Assembly: GCA_036389155.1 (NCBI GenBank)
Contig: DASVQN010000003.1
Location: 136,239 to 200,238 of the forward strand
Direction of reading: 5' to 3'
From: CADCVT01 sp036389155
Lineage (GTDB): Bacteria > Actinomycetota > Thermoleophilia > Solirubrobacterales > Solirubrobacteraceae
Length of the DNA stretch: 64,000 bases
The translations under genes were made by a program, and so were the position numbers. The notes beneath the pieces are model-generated. The model was given only the letters and a program-made list of their open reading frames with translations. It was not told the DNA's origin and made no database searches. Positions 40,172-48,097 of this stretch are shown piece after piece; the stretch's first letter is position 1, and every line of letters starts with the position of its first letter.

Positions 40172-40192
40172 GGCGACGCGAAAGGAGTCGCC
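40172..40192 (+). promoter_or_regulatory. Hairpin carrying the ribosome binding site of the USP-like gene
   Basis: GGCGAC (40172-40177) can pair with GTCGCC (40187-40192). The loop GCGAAAGGA holds most of the AAAGGAG ribosome site, and its final G opens the stem, just before the ATG at 40195. Translation might be tuned by this fold. The stem is only 6 bp. Confidence 0.35.
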
Positions 40193-40194
40193 GT

Positions 40195-40692
40195 ATGAAG
40201 GCAACTGTGCTCGTGGTCGCCCACCGGACGGCCGCCTCGGACGATCTGCTCGCCGCGCTGCGCGGCCGCGCCGAGACGAGCCCGGCACGCTTCGAGCTCC
40301 TCGTCCCGCCCGCTCGCCCGGGCGCCGCCGGCCGCGAGGCCGCGCGCACGAACCTGGACCGCGCGCTCGCGCGGATGCAGGAGTTCGGGCTGGAGGTCAG
40401 CGGCTCGGTCGGCAGCGACGACGACCCCGTCGTCGCCGTCATCGAGGCCTACGACCCGCGGCGCCACGACGAGGTCGTCGTCTCCACGCTGCCGGCCTCG
40501 GTCTCCAGCTGGCTCGGGATCGGCGCGCCGTCGCGCATCGCCCGGGCCACCGGCGCGCTCGTGCGCCACGTCGTCTCGCGCGAGCAGCGCCGCGCCGTCG
40601 CGCCGGTGCACGTCGAGCGGCCCTCGGGCAACGGGGTGCTCTCGCCGTTCGTCGTCTTGGGATGGGGTCCCGCCCGCCCGACCGGCCGCTAG
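40195..40692 (+). CDS. Universal-stress-like protein of unknown function
   Basis: A 165-residue protein with an alpha/beta start, MKATVLVVAHRTAASDDLLA, FELLVPPARPGAAG, a helix with NLDRALARMQEFGLEVSGSV, then PVVAVIEAYDPRRHDEVVVS and TLPASVSSWLGIGAPSRIAR. Spacing and the DEVVVSTLP-x-SxWL segment fit a USP/HUP-type fold seen in actinobacterial hypothetical proteins. A good AAAGGAG site precedes the ATG. Its stop shares CTAG with the convergent PLP gene. Ligand unknown. Confidence 0.65.
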   Translation: MKATVLVVAHRTAASDDLLAALRGRAETSPARFELLVPPARPGAAGREAARTNLDRALARMQEFGLEVSGSVGSDDDPVVAVIEAYDPRRHDEVVVSTLPASVSSWLGIGAPSRIARATGALVRHVVSREQRRAVAPVHVERPSGNGVLSPFVVLGWGPARPTGR

Positions 40693-41618
40693 AGCCCGAC
40701 CGCGTTGTAGGTGTGCCAGTAGAGCGCGGGGCCGGCGGCCCCGCGCGCCACGTGGTCGAGCACGGCCGCCATCGCCTTGCCGGTGTAGACGGGGTCGAGC
40801 GCCAGGCCCTCGGCCTCGCGCGCCCGCTCGATCGCCCGCGCCGACGCGGGTGTCCCGTGCCCGTAGCCGTCGCCGAGGTAGCCGTGCACGACGCGCAGCT
40901 CGTTCAGCTCGTCGCCCGGGAGCGGGATCCGGCGCGCGAGCCGCGACACCGTCGCCTCCGTCAGCTTCAGCCCGTCGTTGACGTGGACCGCGCGCACCTG
41001 CGTCCGCAGGCCCGCCAGCCGCAGCCCGCGCGCGAGGCCGGCCGCCGTCCCGCCGGAGCCCAGCGCGCACCACACGGTCTCGGGCTCGGGCAGCTCCCCG
41101 CGCCGCACCTGCTGGGCGAGCTCGAGCGCCGCCTCGACGAACCCGAGCGCGCCGATCGGGGACGAGCCGCCGGGCGGGACGAGGTACGCGCGCCCGTGGC
41201 GCAGCATCAGCCACGGCAGCATCGCGACGGTCCGCGCCTTCGTGTGCGTGACGTACACGTGCGCGCCCGACGCGCGGATGCGCTCCAGCTGGCGCTCGAC
41301 GTGCTCGTCGACCGGCTGGTCGAGCAGCGCGAGGACGCACCGCATGCCGTTCTCGCGCGCGTACAGCGCGGTCGCGAGGCCGTGGTTGGTCGCCAGCCCG
41401 CCGAAGGTCAGCAGGGTCCCGCGCCCGCGTCGCCGCGCGTCGCCCAGCAGCCACTCGAGCTTGCGCGGCTTGTTGCCGCCCCACAGCGGCGCCGTGCGGC
41501 TGTCGTCCTTCATCCACAGGCCGCCGGCGAGGCGCTCGAGCGGCCGGACGGGCGTCGGCAGCGAGCACAGCTCGACGTGGGGGAGCGAGGGGTCGCGCTC
41601 GGAGAGCAGCCGCGGCAC
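40689..41618 (-). CDS. PLP-dependent ACC deaminase / D-cysteine desulfhydrase family enzyme
   Basis: A 309-residue fold-type II PLP enzyme. The PLP Lys is in LWGGNKPRKLEWLLGDARRR (Lys50), followed by LLTFGGLATNHGLATALYAR, PGGSSPIGALGFVEAALELA and CALGSGGTAAGLARGLRLAG, the phosphate-binding loop. It probably desulfurises D-cysteine or deaminates a small cyclic amino acid such as ACC; the residues that decide are not secure from sequence alone. Its stop overlaps the convergent gene on CTAG. Monocistronic as far as I can see. Confidence 0.85.
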   Translation of the reverse strand: MPRLLSERDPSLPHVELCSLPTPVRPLERLAGGLWMKDDSRTAPLWGGNKPRKLEWLLGDARRRGRGTLLTFGGLATNHGLATALYARENGMRCVLALLDQPVDEHVERQLERIRASGAHVYVTHTKARTVAMLPWLMLRHGRAYLVPPGGSSPIGALGFVEAALELAQQVRRGELPEPETVWCALGSGGTAAGLARGLRLAGLRTQVRAVHVNDGLKLTEATVSRLARRIPLPGDELNELRVVHGYLGDGYGHGTPASARAIERAREAEGLALDPVYTGKAMAAVLDHVARGAAGPALYWHTYNAVGL

Positions 41619-41642
41619 TCTCCGAGCGTACGGCGCGCGCGG

Positions 41643-41864
41643 CTACCGGGTGCCGCGCGACCAGCTGGCGATGTCGCGGTCGGCGCTGCCGCTCATGCGG
41701 CTGACGCGCGCCGCGCCGGGGGCGCCGCCGTACACGTGCTTGTACGGGCGCTGCGAGATCCCGCTGCCCGTCTTCGTGTACAGGCTGTACACGGTCGCCA
41801 TGAGGAAGACGATGATGAAGGCGCCGAAGATGACCGCGCCGCCTGCGAGTTCGATTCCGAGCAT
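41643..41864 (-). CDS. Small single-pass membrane protein
   Basis: A 73-residue protein with a helix near the start (GGAVIFGAFIIVFLMATVYS) and a polar tail with RPYKHVYGGAPGAARVSRMS and WSRGTR. TAGCTT lies 7 nt before the ATG, consistent with a leaderless transcript. It is divergent from htrA. No recognised family; the tail looks unstructured. Confidence 0.55.
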   Translation of the reverse strand: MLGIELAGGAVIFGAFIIVFLMATVYSLYTKTGSGISQRPYKHVYGGAPGAARVSRMSGSADRDIASWSRGTR

Positions 41865-41986
41865 GGGAGGCAAGCTACGGCTGTCACGAGGGCCCGTTTG
41901 TGACGTGCGGCACCCGGTGCGCGTGCCACGCGTCACACGCCATCGCTGACGTCATCTTTACGGGGACGCTGCAACCTTGGGGCGCG

Positions 41987-43189
41987 ATGCCAGGCAGCCC
42001 CCCGCTGTGGAGCGACAAGGACCCCAGCCGCGACTCCGATCACCACTGGATCGAGGTCCCCGAGCCGATCCTGCGCCCGCCGCCTCCCCCGGCCCCGCCG
42101 CCGCCGCGCGACCGCGGCCGGCTCCTGCGCCGCGCGCTGCTCGCCGTGGGCGCGGTGTCGCTGATGACCGCGTGCATCCTCGCCGGCGCGATCTTCCTCG
42201 GCGACGACGACGCGCCCGCGCCGCAGACCGCGACCCTTCCCAGCGCGGCGGGCGGGCGCCTGCCGAGCACGCGCATCAACCAGATCTACGACCAGGTGAG
42301 CGAGGGCGTCGTCTCGGTGCAGGTCGCGCGCAGCGGCGGGGCGGCCTCCGGCACCGGGTTCGTGGTCGACGCCGACGGCACGATCGTGACCAACGCGCAC
42401 GTCGTGGGGGACGCCGACCAGGCGCAGGTCCGCTTCGACGACACCGGCGCCCCCGTTCCCGCACGGGTCCTCGGGCGCGACCCGTCGTCCGACCTGGCGG
42501 TGCTCAGCGTCGACCGCAACAGCGCCCCGCGCCTCCGCGTGCTCCCCCTCGCCGACTCCGACCAGGTCCGCGTGGGCGACCAGGCGATCGCCATCGGCTA
42601 CCCGCTCGGGCTCGACCGCACGGCGACCGCGGGGATCATCTCCGGCCTAGGCCGCGAGATCCGCGCACCGAACGGCTTCACGATCGACGAGGTCATCCAG
42701 ACCGACGCGCCGATCAACCCCGGCAACTCGGGCGGCCCGCTGATCGACGCGAACGGCCGCGTGATCGGCGTCAACTCGCAGATCGCCACAGCGGGCGGCT
42801 CGCAGGGGAACGTCGGCATCGGCTTCGCCATCCCCTCGAACACCGTGCGCGAGATCGTGCCCAAGCTCAAGGGCGGCCAGTCCATCCAGCGGCCGTACCT
42901 CGGCGTCTCGACCAGCCCCTCGCTGAACGGCCGCGGCGCCGTCGTGCGCGAGGTGACGCCCGGCGGCCCCGCCGCGAGGGCGGGCATCCACCCGAGCTCC
43001 TCGGTGCTGAGCGACGACGGCGACGTGATCGTCCGCGTCGAGGGCCGCAGCGTGACCGAGCCCGACGACGTCGGGCAGGCGATCGAGGGCAAGCGGCCCG
43101 GCGACCGCGTGCACGTGACCGTCCTGCGGGACGGCACCGAGAAGGAGATCGTCGTCGAGCTGGGCACCCGCCCGGCCGGGGTGCCGTGA
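41987..43189 (+). CDS. HtrA/DegP-like membrane serine protease with PDZ domain
   Basis: A 400-residue protease. A cytosolic Pro-rich N-terminus (about 60 residues) precedes one helix (LLAVGAVSLMTACILAGAIF). The trypsin domain has TNAHVVGDADQ (His), DPSSDLAVLSV (Asp) and INPGNSGGPLID (Ser), and a C-terminal PDZ starts near YLGVSTSPSLNGRGAVVREV. It would degrade or process misfolded proteins outside the membrane. Its stop overlaps the start of the VWA gene (GTGA), which links proteolysis to that membrane protein. The upstream 120 bp carries TGACGTCA (41947-41954), a possible binding site, but no clear promoter. Confidence 0.9.
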   Translation: MPGSPPLWSDKDPSRDSDHHWIEVPEPILRPPPPPAPPPPRDRGRLLRRALLAVGAVSLMTACILAGAIFLGDDDAPAPQTATLPSAAGGRLPSTRINQIYDQVSEGVVSVQVARSGGAASGTGFVVDADGTIVTNAHVVGDADQAQVRFDDTGAPVPARVLGRDPSSDLAVLSVDRNSAPRLRVLPLADSDQVRVGDQAIAIGYPLGLDRTATAGIISGLGREIRAPNGFTIDEVIQTDAPINPGNSGGPLIDANGRVIGVNSQIATAGGSQGNVGIGFAIPSNTVREIVPKLKGGQSIQRPYLGVSTSPSLNGRGAVVREVTPGGPAARAGIHPSSSVLSDDGDVIVRVEGRSVTEPDDVGQAIEGKRPGDRVHVTVLRDGTEKEIVVELGTRPAGVP

Positions 43190-44130
43190 GCTTCGAGCGC
43201 CCGCTCCTGCTCGTCGGGCTGGTCGCGATCCCGCTGTGCGTCTGGTGGTACGTCCGGCGCCAGCGCGGGCGCGACGCGTTCGCGCCGCCCGCGCTCGTGC
43301 CGTCCGTCGCGCCGCGGCGGCCGGGCTGGCGCCGGCACTGGCCGATGGCCCTCTACGCGCTGGGCCTGGCGGCGCTCGTCCTCGCCGTCGCCAAGCCGCA
43401 CCGCGCGGTGAGCGTGCCGGTCGACCGCGCGTCGGTGCTCCTCGTGACCGACCGCTCCGGCTCGATGCAGGCCGAGGACGTCAAGCCGAGCCGCCTCGTC
43501 GCCGCCCGCCGCGCCGCCGAGGACTTCCTCGACGAGGTGCCCGACCGCATCCGCGTGGGGCTGATCGCCTTCAACCAGGGCGCCGAGGTCGCGCAGCTGC
43601 CGACGTCCGACCACGAGCTCGTCCGCGAGGCGGTCGGCGCCGTGACCCCCGCCGGCGGCACCGCGACCGGCGACGCGATCACCGCGGCGCTGCGCATCCT
43701 GCGCCCGGACGCGAACGACCCCAGGCCGCCGCCCGCCGCCATCGTCCTGCTCTCCGACGGCAAGTCGATCAAGGGCCGCGACCCGATCGAGGCGGCGCGC
43801 GACGCCAAGCGCCTCGGCGTCCCCGTCTACACCGTCGCGCTCGGGACCGAGCAGGGCACGATCCGGGTCAAGCAGGCCGACGGCACCGAGCGCGTCGAGA
43901 ACGTGCCGCCCGACCCCGAGACGCTGCGGCGGATCGCCGAGACCTCGGGCGGGCAGAGCTTCGCCGCCGCGGACGCCGCCAGGCTCGAGGCGGTCTACCA
44001 GCGCCTGGGCTCGCAGATCTCGACCAAGCGCGAGAAGCGCGAGGTCACGCGCAGCTTCGCCGGCGGCGCGCTGCTGCTCGTGCTGCTCGGCGGGACGTTT
44101 TCGCTGGCCTGGTTCGGCCGTTTGCCGTAG
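43186..44130 (+). CDS. VWA-domain membrane protein (BatA-like)
   Basis: A 314-residue protein with one N-terminal helix (LLLVGLVAIPLCVWWYV), a second helix (WPMALYALGLAALVLAVAKP), a von Willebrand A domain with MIDAS motif LLVTDRSGSMQAEDV, IVLLSDGKSIKGRDPI, and a C-terminal helix (FAGGALLLVLLGGTFSLAWF). This is the BatA/aerotolerance family plan. It is paralogous to the 314-residue VWA protein at 48098 and translationally coupled to HtrA. The MIDAS would bind a metal ion and a partner protein in the envelope. Confidence 0.85.
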   Translation: MSFERPLLLVGLVAIPLCVWWYVRRQRGRDAFAPPALVPSVAPRRPGWRRHWPMALYALGLAALVLAVAKPHRAVSVPVDRASVLLVTDRSGSMQAEDVKPSRLVAARRAAEDFLDEVPDRIRVGLIAFNQGAEVAQLPTSDHELVREAVGAVTPAGGTATGDAITAALRILRPDANDPRPPPAAIVLLSDGKSIKGRDPIEAARDAKRLGVPVYTVALGTEQGTIRVKQADGTERVENVPPDPETLRRIAETSGGQSFAAADAARLEAVYQRLGSQISTKREKREVTRSFAGGALLLVLLGGTFSLAWFGRLP

Positions 44131-44141
44131 GGCCCGCTGGT

Positions 44142-44351
44142 CTAGAGCTCGGCGCGCCCGACCGCGTGGTCGTGGCAGGGCTCGATGTGCTCGCGCTGCA
44201 GGACGACGCGGTGGGTGCCGGTCTGCTGCTGCTCGGCGGCGGCGCGGAGGTCCCCGTCGAGCGCTGCCATGCCGGTCGCCGACAGCGTCAGCAGCGACAG
44301 CCCGGTGGCGAGCGCCGCGCCGAACCCGAGGCGACGAACCAGCTTGCTCAT
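44142..44351 (-). CDS. Small secreted or membrane-anchored peptide downstream of the two-component system
   Basis: A 69-residue protein with MSKLVRRLGFGAALATGLSL as a signal or anchor, then a polar part with EQQQTGTHRVVLQREHIEPC and HDHAVGRAEL. It lies 34 nt after the sensor-kinase stop on the same strand. The His-rich end (CHDH) could bind a metal. Real gene, moderate confidence; function unknown. Confidence 0.5.
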   Translation of the reverse strand: MSKLVRRLGFGAALATGLSLLTLSATGMAALDGDLRAAAEQQQTGTHRVVLQREHIEPCHDHAVGRAEL

Positions 44352-44385
44352 GCCGCCGAGTCAAGCACGCCGGCTGAAGGGAGCC

Positions 44386-45438
44386 TTAAGAGCGGGCGAA
44401 CCCGACGCGTACGCGCAGGCCGCCGTCGGGGCGCGCGGCGATGTCGAGCGTGCCGCCGTGGGCCTCGGCGACCGCCCGCACGATCGACAGGCCGAGGCCG
44501 GTGCCGCGCGGCTCGCGGGCTCGGTCGAGGCGCTCGAACGGCTGGGTGAGGCGGTCGAGGTCCTCGGGCGGCACGAGCGGGCCGGAGTTCTCGACCTCGA
44601 GCGCGGGCCCTTCGCCGGACGCGCCCGCTCGCACGACGACCCACCCGCCCGGCTCGTTGTAGCGGACCGCGTTGTCGACGAGGTTGGCCACCAGGCGCTC
44701 GAGCAGCGAGTCGTCGCCGGGCACCGACGCGGTCCCCTCGGCCTCCACCTCGATCCGCACGCCCGCGGCCCTGGCCGCGGCCATCCCGCCCGCCGCGGCG
44801 CGCCGCGCGACCGCGCACACGTCGACGGGGTCGGAGCGCAGCAGCCCGCGCTGCGAGCGCGCGAGGACCATCAGCCCGTCGAGCAGCGCCTCGGTCCGGT
44901 CGGTGGCCTCTAGGACGATCCGCGCCATCTCCCGGAACTGGACCGCGCTCGCGTCGGGGTCGGCGAGCGTCACCTCCGTCTCCGTCCGGATGACGGTCAG
45001 CGGCGAGCGCAGCTCGTGCGACGCGTTGGCGACGAACCGCCGCTGTGCGTCGAGCGACGCCTGCAGGCGATCGAGCATGGCGTCGAGCGTCTCGCCCAGC
45101 TCGCGCAGCTCGTCGTGCGGCCCCTCCACCGCGACGCGCTCGTCCAGCCGCTCGTCGGTGATCGCCGTTGCCGCCTGCGTCATCCGCTTGACCGGCGCGA
45201 GCACCCGCCCGGCCAGGATCCACCCGGCGAGGATCGCCAGGATCGCCGTGCCGGCGAAGGCGAGCACGTACTGCTGGGCCAGCGTCCGCGCGCTGTCGTC
45301 GGCCAGCTGCTCGGGCAGCGTGCGGTGCAGGTGGCGGTCCATCAGCCACCAGCTGAGCGCGAGCAGGACGGCCGTGGAGGCCACGAGCAGCGTCGCGTAG
45401 AGCGCCGTCAGCCGGCCGCGGATCGTCAGCCGTGTCAC
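44386..45438 (-). CDS. Sensor histidine kinase
   Basis: A 350-residue kinase: helix 1 (LYATLLVASTAVLLALSWWL), a short periplasmic-type loop of about 25 residues, helix 2 (YVLAFAGTAILAILAGWILA), HAMP, the HisKA box FVANASHELRSPLTVIRTET, and HATPase with NLVDNAVRYNEPGG (N box), GTGLGLSIVRAVAEAHGG (G2). The tiny external loop suggests sensing within the membrane or through a partner. The GTG overlaps the response-regulator stop by 4 nt. Located between two envelope gene groups, it may regulate them. Confidence 0.9.
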   Translation of the reverse strand: MTRLTIRGRLTALYATLLVASTAVLLALSWWLMDRHLHRTLPEQLADDSARTLAQQYVLAFAGTAILAILAGWILAGRVLAPVKRMTQAATAITDERLDERVAVEGPHDELRELGETLDAMLDRLQASLDAQRRFVANASHELRSPLTVIRTETEVTLADPDASAVQFREMARIVLEATDRTEALLDGLMVLARSQRGLLRSDPVDVCAVARRAAAGGMAAARAAGVRIEVEAEGTASVPGDDSLLERLVANLVDNAVRYNEPGGWVVVRAGASGEGPALEVENSGPLVPPEDLDRLTQPFERLDRAREPRGTGLGLSIVRAVAEAHGGTLDIAARPDGGLRVRVGFARS

Positions 45439-46088
45439 ACGCGGTAGCCGGCGCCCGGCACCGTCTCGACGAACGGCGGGTCGCCGAGCTTGCGCCGCAG
45501 CGTCATCACCGTCATGCGGACGGTGTTCGTGAACGGGTCGGCGTTCTCGTCCCACACGCGCTCGAGCAGCTCCTCCGCGCTGATCGCCGCGCCGTCGGCC
45601 TCCATCAGCGCCTCGAGCACGCCGAGCTCCTTGGGGGAGAGGCGGAGGTCCTCGCCGCCGCGCGTGGCCGTGCGCCGGGCCGGGTCGAGCTCGACGTCGC
45701 CGCGCCTCAGCACGGCCGGCCGCGCGTTGCCGTTGCGCCGCGCGAGCGCGCGGATGCGCGCGACCAGCTCGGGGAAGTGGAACGGCTTGGCCATGTAGTC
45801 GTCGGCGCCGAGCGAGAGGCCGCCGACGACCTCCTCGGGCGTGCGCGCCGCGGTGAGCATCAGGACCTTCGTGTCCGGCTGCTCGGCGTTCAGCGTCCGG
45901 CAGACGTCGTCGCCGTGGACCTCCGGCAGGTCGCGGTCGAGGACGACGACGTCGTACGCGGTCACGCGCGCCTTGTAGAGCGCCTGCGCACCGTCGGGCG
46001 CGACGTCGACGGCCAGGCCCTCGCGCCGCAGCCCGCGCGCGACGGCGTCGGCCACGCGTGACTCGTCCTCGGCCAGCAGCACTCGCAT
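45435..46088 (-). CDS. OmpR/PhoB-family response regulator
   Basis: A 217-residue regulator: receiver domain with MRVLLAEDESRVADAVARGL, phosphoacceptor Asp in YDVVVLDRDLPEVHGDD, LMLTAARTPEEVVGGLSLGA and the KPF switch Lys, and a C-terminal winged helix with LSPKELGVLEALMEADGAAI and FTNTVRMTVMTLRRKLGDPP. It heads the operon with the kinase. A TACCTT hexamer lies 9 nt upstream of the ATG. It diverges from the moxR gene 68 bp away, so it could control that operon. Confidence 0.92.
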   Translation of the reverse strand: MRVLLAEDESRVADAVARGLRREGLAVDVAPDGAQALYKARVTAYDVVVLDRDLPEVHGDDVCRTLNAEQPDTKVLMLTAARTPEEVVGGLSLGADDYMAKPFHFPELVARIRALARRNGNARPAVLRRGDVELDPARRTATRGGEDLRLSPKELGVLEALMEADGAAISAEELLERVWDENADPFTNTVRMTVMTLRRKLGDPPFVETVPGAGYRV

Positions 46089-46156
46089 CGCGCCCTCAAG
46101 GTAGTCGGCGGCGGGGTTTATGCCGTCCTGACGGGCGCCTCCCTAGCTTGCCCGGC

Positions 46157-47176
46157 GTGACCACGTCTCCGCCCGTCGATCCGACCGTCGACTCCGAGCC
46201 CCGCCGCGCGCTCGAGGCGGTCCTCTACGAGACCAAGCGCGTCATCGTCGGCCAGGACGCGATGCTCGAGCGGCTGCTCGTCGCGCTGCTCGCCAACGGC
46301 CACGTCCTGCTCGAGGGCGTGCCCGGCCTGGCCAAGACGCTGACCGTCAAGACGCTCGCGCGCGTCCTCGGCGGCACGTACAAGCGCGTGCAGTTCACGC
46401 CCGACCTCGTGCCCGCCGACCTCGTCGGCACGCGCATCTGGCGGCCCGACACCGGTGCGTTCGACACCCAGCTCGGTCCGGTCTTCGGCAACCTGCTGCT
46501 CGCCGACGAGATCAACCGCGCGCCGGCCAAGGTGCAGTCGGCGCTGCTCGAGGTCATGCAGGAGCGCCAGGTGACGCTCGGCGGGCAGACGTACAAGCTG
46601 CCGTCGCCGTTCCTCACGCTCGCCACGCAGAACCCGATCGAGTCCGAGGGCACGTACCCGCTGCCCGAGGCGCAGGTCGACCGCTTCCTCTTCAAGCTCC
46701 TCGTCGACTACCCGTCGATGGGGGAGGAGGCGGCGATCGTCGGGCGCGTCATCGGGCCGGAGCCGCAGGTCAACGAGGTGCTGCACGTCTCCGAGCTCGA
46801 CCGCTTCCGCGAGCACGTGCAGGCGATCTTCGTCGACCGGAACGTCCTGTCGTACGCCGTGCGGCTCGCGGACGCCACGCGCTTCCCCGAGAAGTACGGC
46901 CTCGACGACGTCGCGCGGCAGGTCGAGTACGGCTCGTCGCCGCGCGGGCCGATCGGGCTCGTGCAGGCCGCGCAGGCGCTCGCGCTGCTGCGCGGGCGCA
47001 CGCACGTGACGACGCGCGACGTGCGCGACCTCGCGCCGGACGTGCTGCGCCACCGCATGGTCCTCTCGTACGAGGCGCTCGCCGACGGCATCTCGCCGGA
47101 CGCGATCCTGGAGCGGGTGATGTCCGTCGTCACGCCGGAGTCCGTCGCGGTGCCGGAGGGAGAGCGAGCGGCGTGA
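46157..47176 (+). CDS. MoxR-family AAA+ ATPase
   Basis: A 339-residue chaperone-like ATPase: Walker A LLEGVPGLAKTLTVKTLARV, Walker B LLLADEINRAPAKVQSALLE, sensor 1 TLATQNPIESEGTYPLPEAQ and VDRFLFKLLVDYPS, then the MoxR C-terminal lid. MoxR works with VWA proteins to assemble or insert metals into targets. TAGCTT is 7 nt before the GTG (leaderless pattern). The following DUF58 and VWA genes are co-linear, as usual for this family. Confidence 0.93.
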   Translation: MTTSPPVDPTVDSEPRRALEAVLYETKRVIVGQDAMLERLLVALLANGHVLLEGVPGLAKTLTVKTLARVLGGTYKRVQFTPDLVPADLVGTRIWRPDTGAFDTQLGPVFGNLLLADEINRAPAKVQSALLEVMQERQVTLGGQTYKLPSPFLTLATQNPIESEGTYPLPEAQVDRFLFKLLVDYPSMGEEAAIVGRVIGPEPQVNEVLHVSELDRFREHVQAIFVDRNVLSYAVRLADATRFPEKYGLDDVARQVEYGSSPRGPIGLVQAAQALALLRGRTHVTTRDVRDLAPDVLRHRMVLSYEALADGISPDAILERVMSVVTPESVAVPEGERAA

Positions 47177-48081
47177 GCCGCGGTGGCCTCGCCCCGCCGC
47201 CGGGTCGGCAGGGGCCCGGCCCGCTCCCCGGCGGAGCGCTGCAGCTGCTGGAGCTCGCGCTGGCGCGACGCGCCGGCGGCCCGCTGCCCGGCGAGCACCG
47301 CGCGCCCGGCGTCGGGTCGGGGACGGAGCTGTCGCAGCTGCGCCCGTACGAGGTCGGCGACGACGTGCGCCACCTCGACCCCTCGGCGAGCGCCCGCACG
47401 GGCGTGCCGCACGTGCGCCTGCACGTGCCCGAGCGCGCGCTGACGACGTGGGTCGTGCTCGACGTCTCGCCGTCGATGGCCTTCGGCACCGCGGACCGGC
47501 TCAAGAGCGACGTCGCCGAGGGCGCGGTGCGGGTCGTCTCGCAGCTGGCCGTGCGCCGCGGCGGGCGGCTGGCCCTGCTGACCTGCGGCGCGCCGAAGGA
47601 CCGCGTCCTGCCGCCGCGGGGCGGGCGGCGCACGATCGCGCGCGTCGGCCGGGTGCTCGAGGAGGGCGTCGCGCCGGACGGGCCGGTCGACCCCGGCGCC
47701 CTCGCCAACGCGCTGTGGCGCGTGCGCCGCGCGGCGTCGCACCACGGGCTGGTCGTCGTGGTGTCGGACTTCCGCGGCGGCGAGGACTGGCAGCGCGCGG
47801 TGCGCGCCGTCGCCGTCCGGCATCAGGTGATCGCGATCTCGATCGTCGACCCGAGCGAGGTGCAGCTCCCCGACGCCGGCGTCGTCGCGATGACCGACCC
47901 GGAGACGGGCGCGCTCGTCGAGGTCGACACGTCGTCGAAGGCGCTGCGCAAGCGGTTCGCCGCGGCGGAGCGCGCGCGGCGCGACGAGCTGCGCTCCGAC
48001 CTGCGCCGCGCCGGCGCGCGGCACGTCGAGCTGTCGACGCGCGGCGACTGGGTGCGCGCGCTCGCCGAGGAGCTGCGATGA
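47173..48081 (+). CDS. DUF58 protein
   Basis: A 302-residue protein with LSQLRPYEVGDDVRHLDPSA and SARTGVPHVRLHVPERALTT, the core of DUF58, and a VWA-like fold (VVLDVSPSMAFGTADRLKSD; VVVVSDFRGGEDW). The GTG overlaps the moxR stop by 4 nt. DUF58 proteins accompany MoxR and appear to be VWA-related adaptors. It has no membrane helix, so it is cytosolic. Codon bias normal. Confidence 0.88.
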   Translation: MSRGGLAPPPGRQGPGPLPGGALQLLELALARRAGGPLPGEHRAPGVGSGTELSQLRPYEVGDDVRHLDPSASARTGVPHVRLHVPERALTTWVVLDVSPSMAFGTADRLKSDVAEGAVRVVSQLAVRRGGRLALLTCGAPKDRVLPPRGGRRTIARVGRVLEEGVAPDGPVDPGALANALWRVRRAASHHGLVVVVSDFRGGEDWQRAVRAVAVRHQVIAISIVDPSEVQLPDAGVVAMTDPETGALVEVDTSSKALRKRFAAAERARRDELRSDLRRAGARHVELSTRGDWVRALAEELR

Positions 48082-48097
48082 GCGGAGCGCGACCGCG

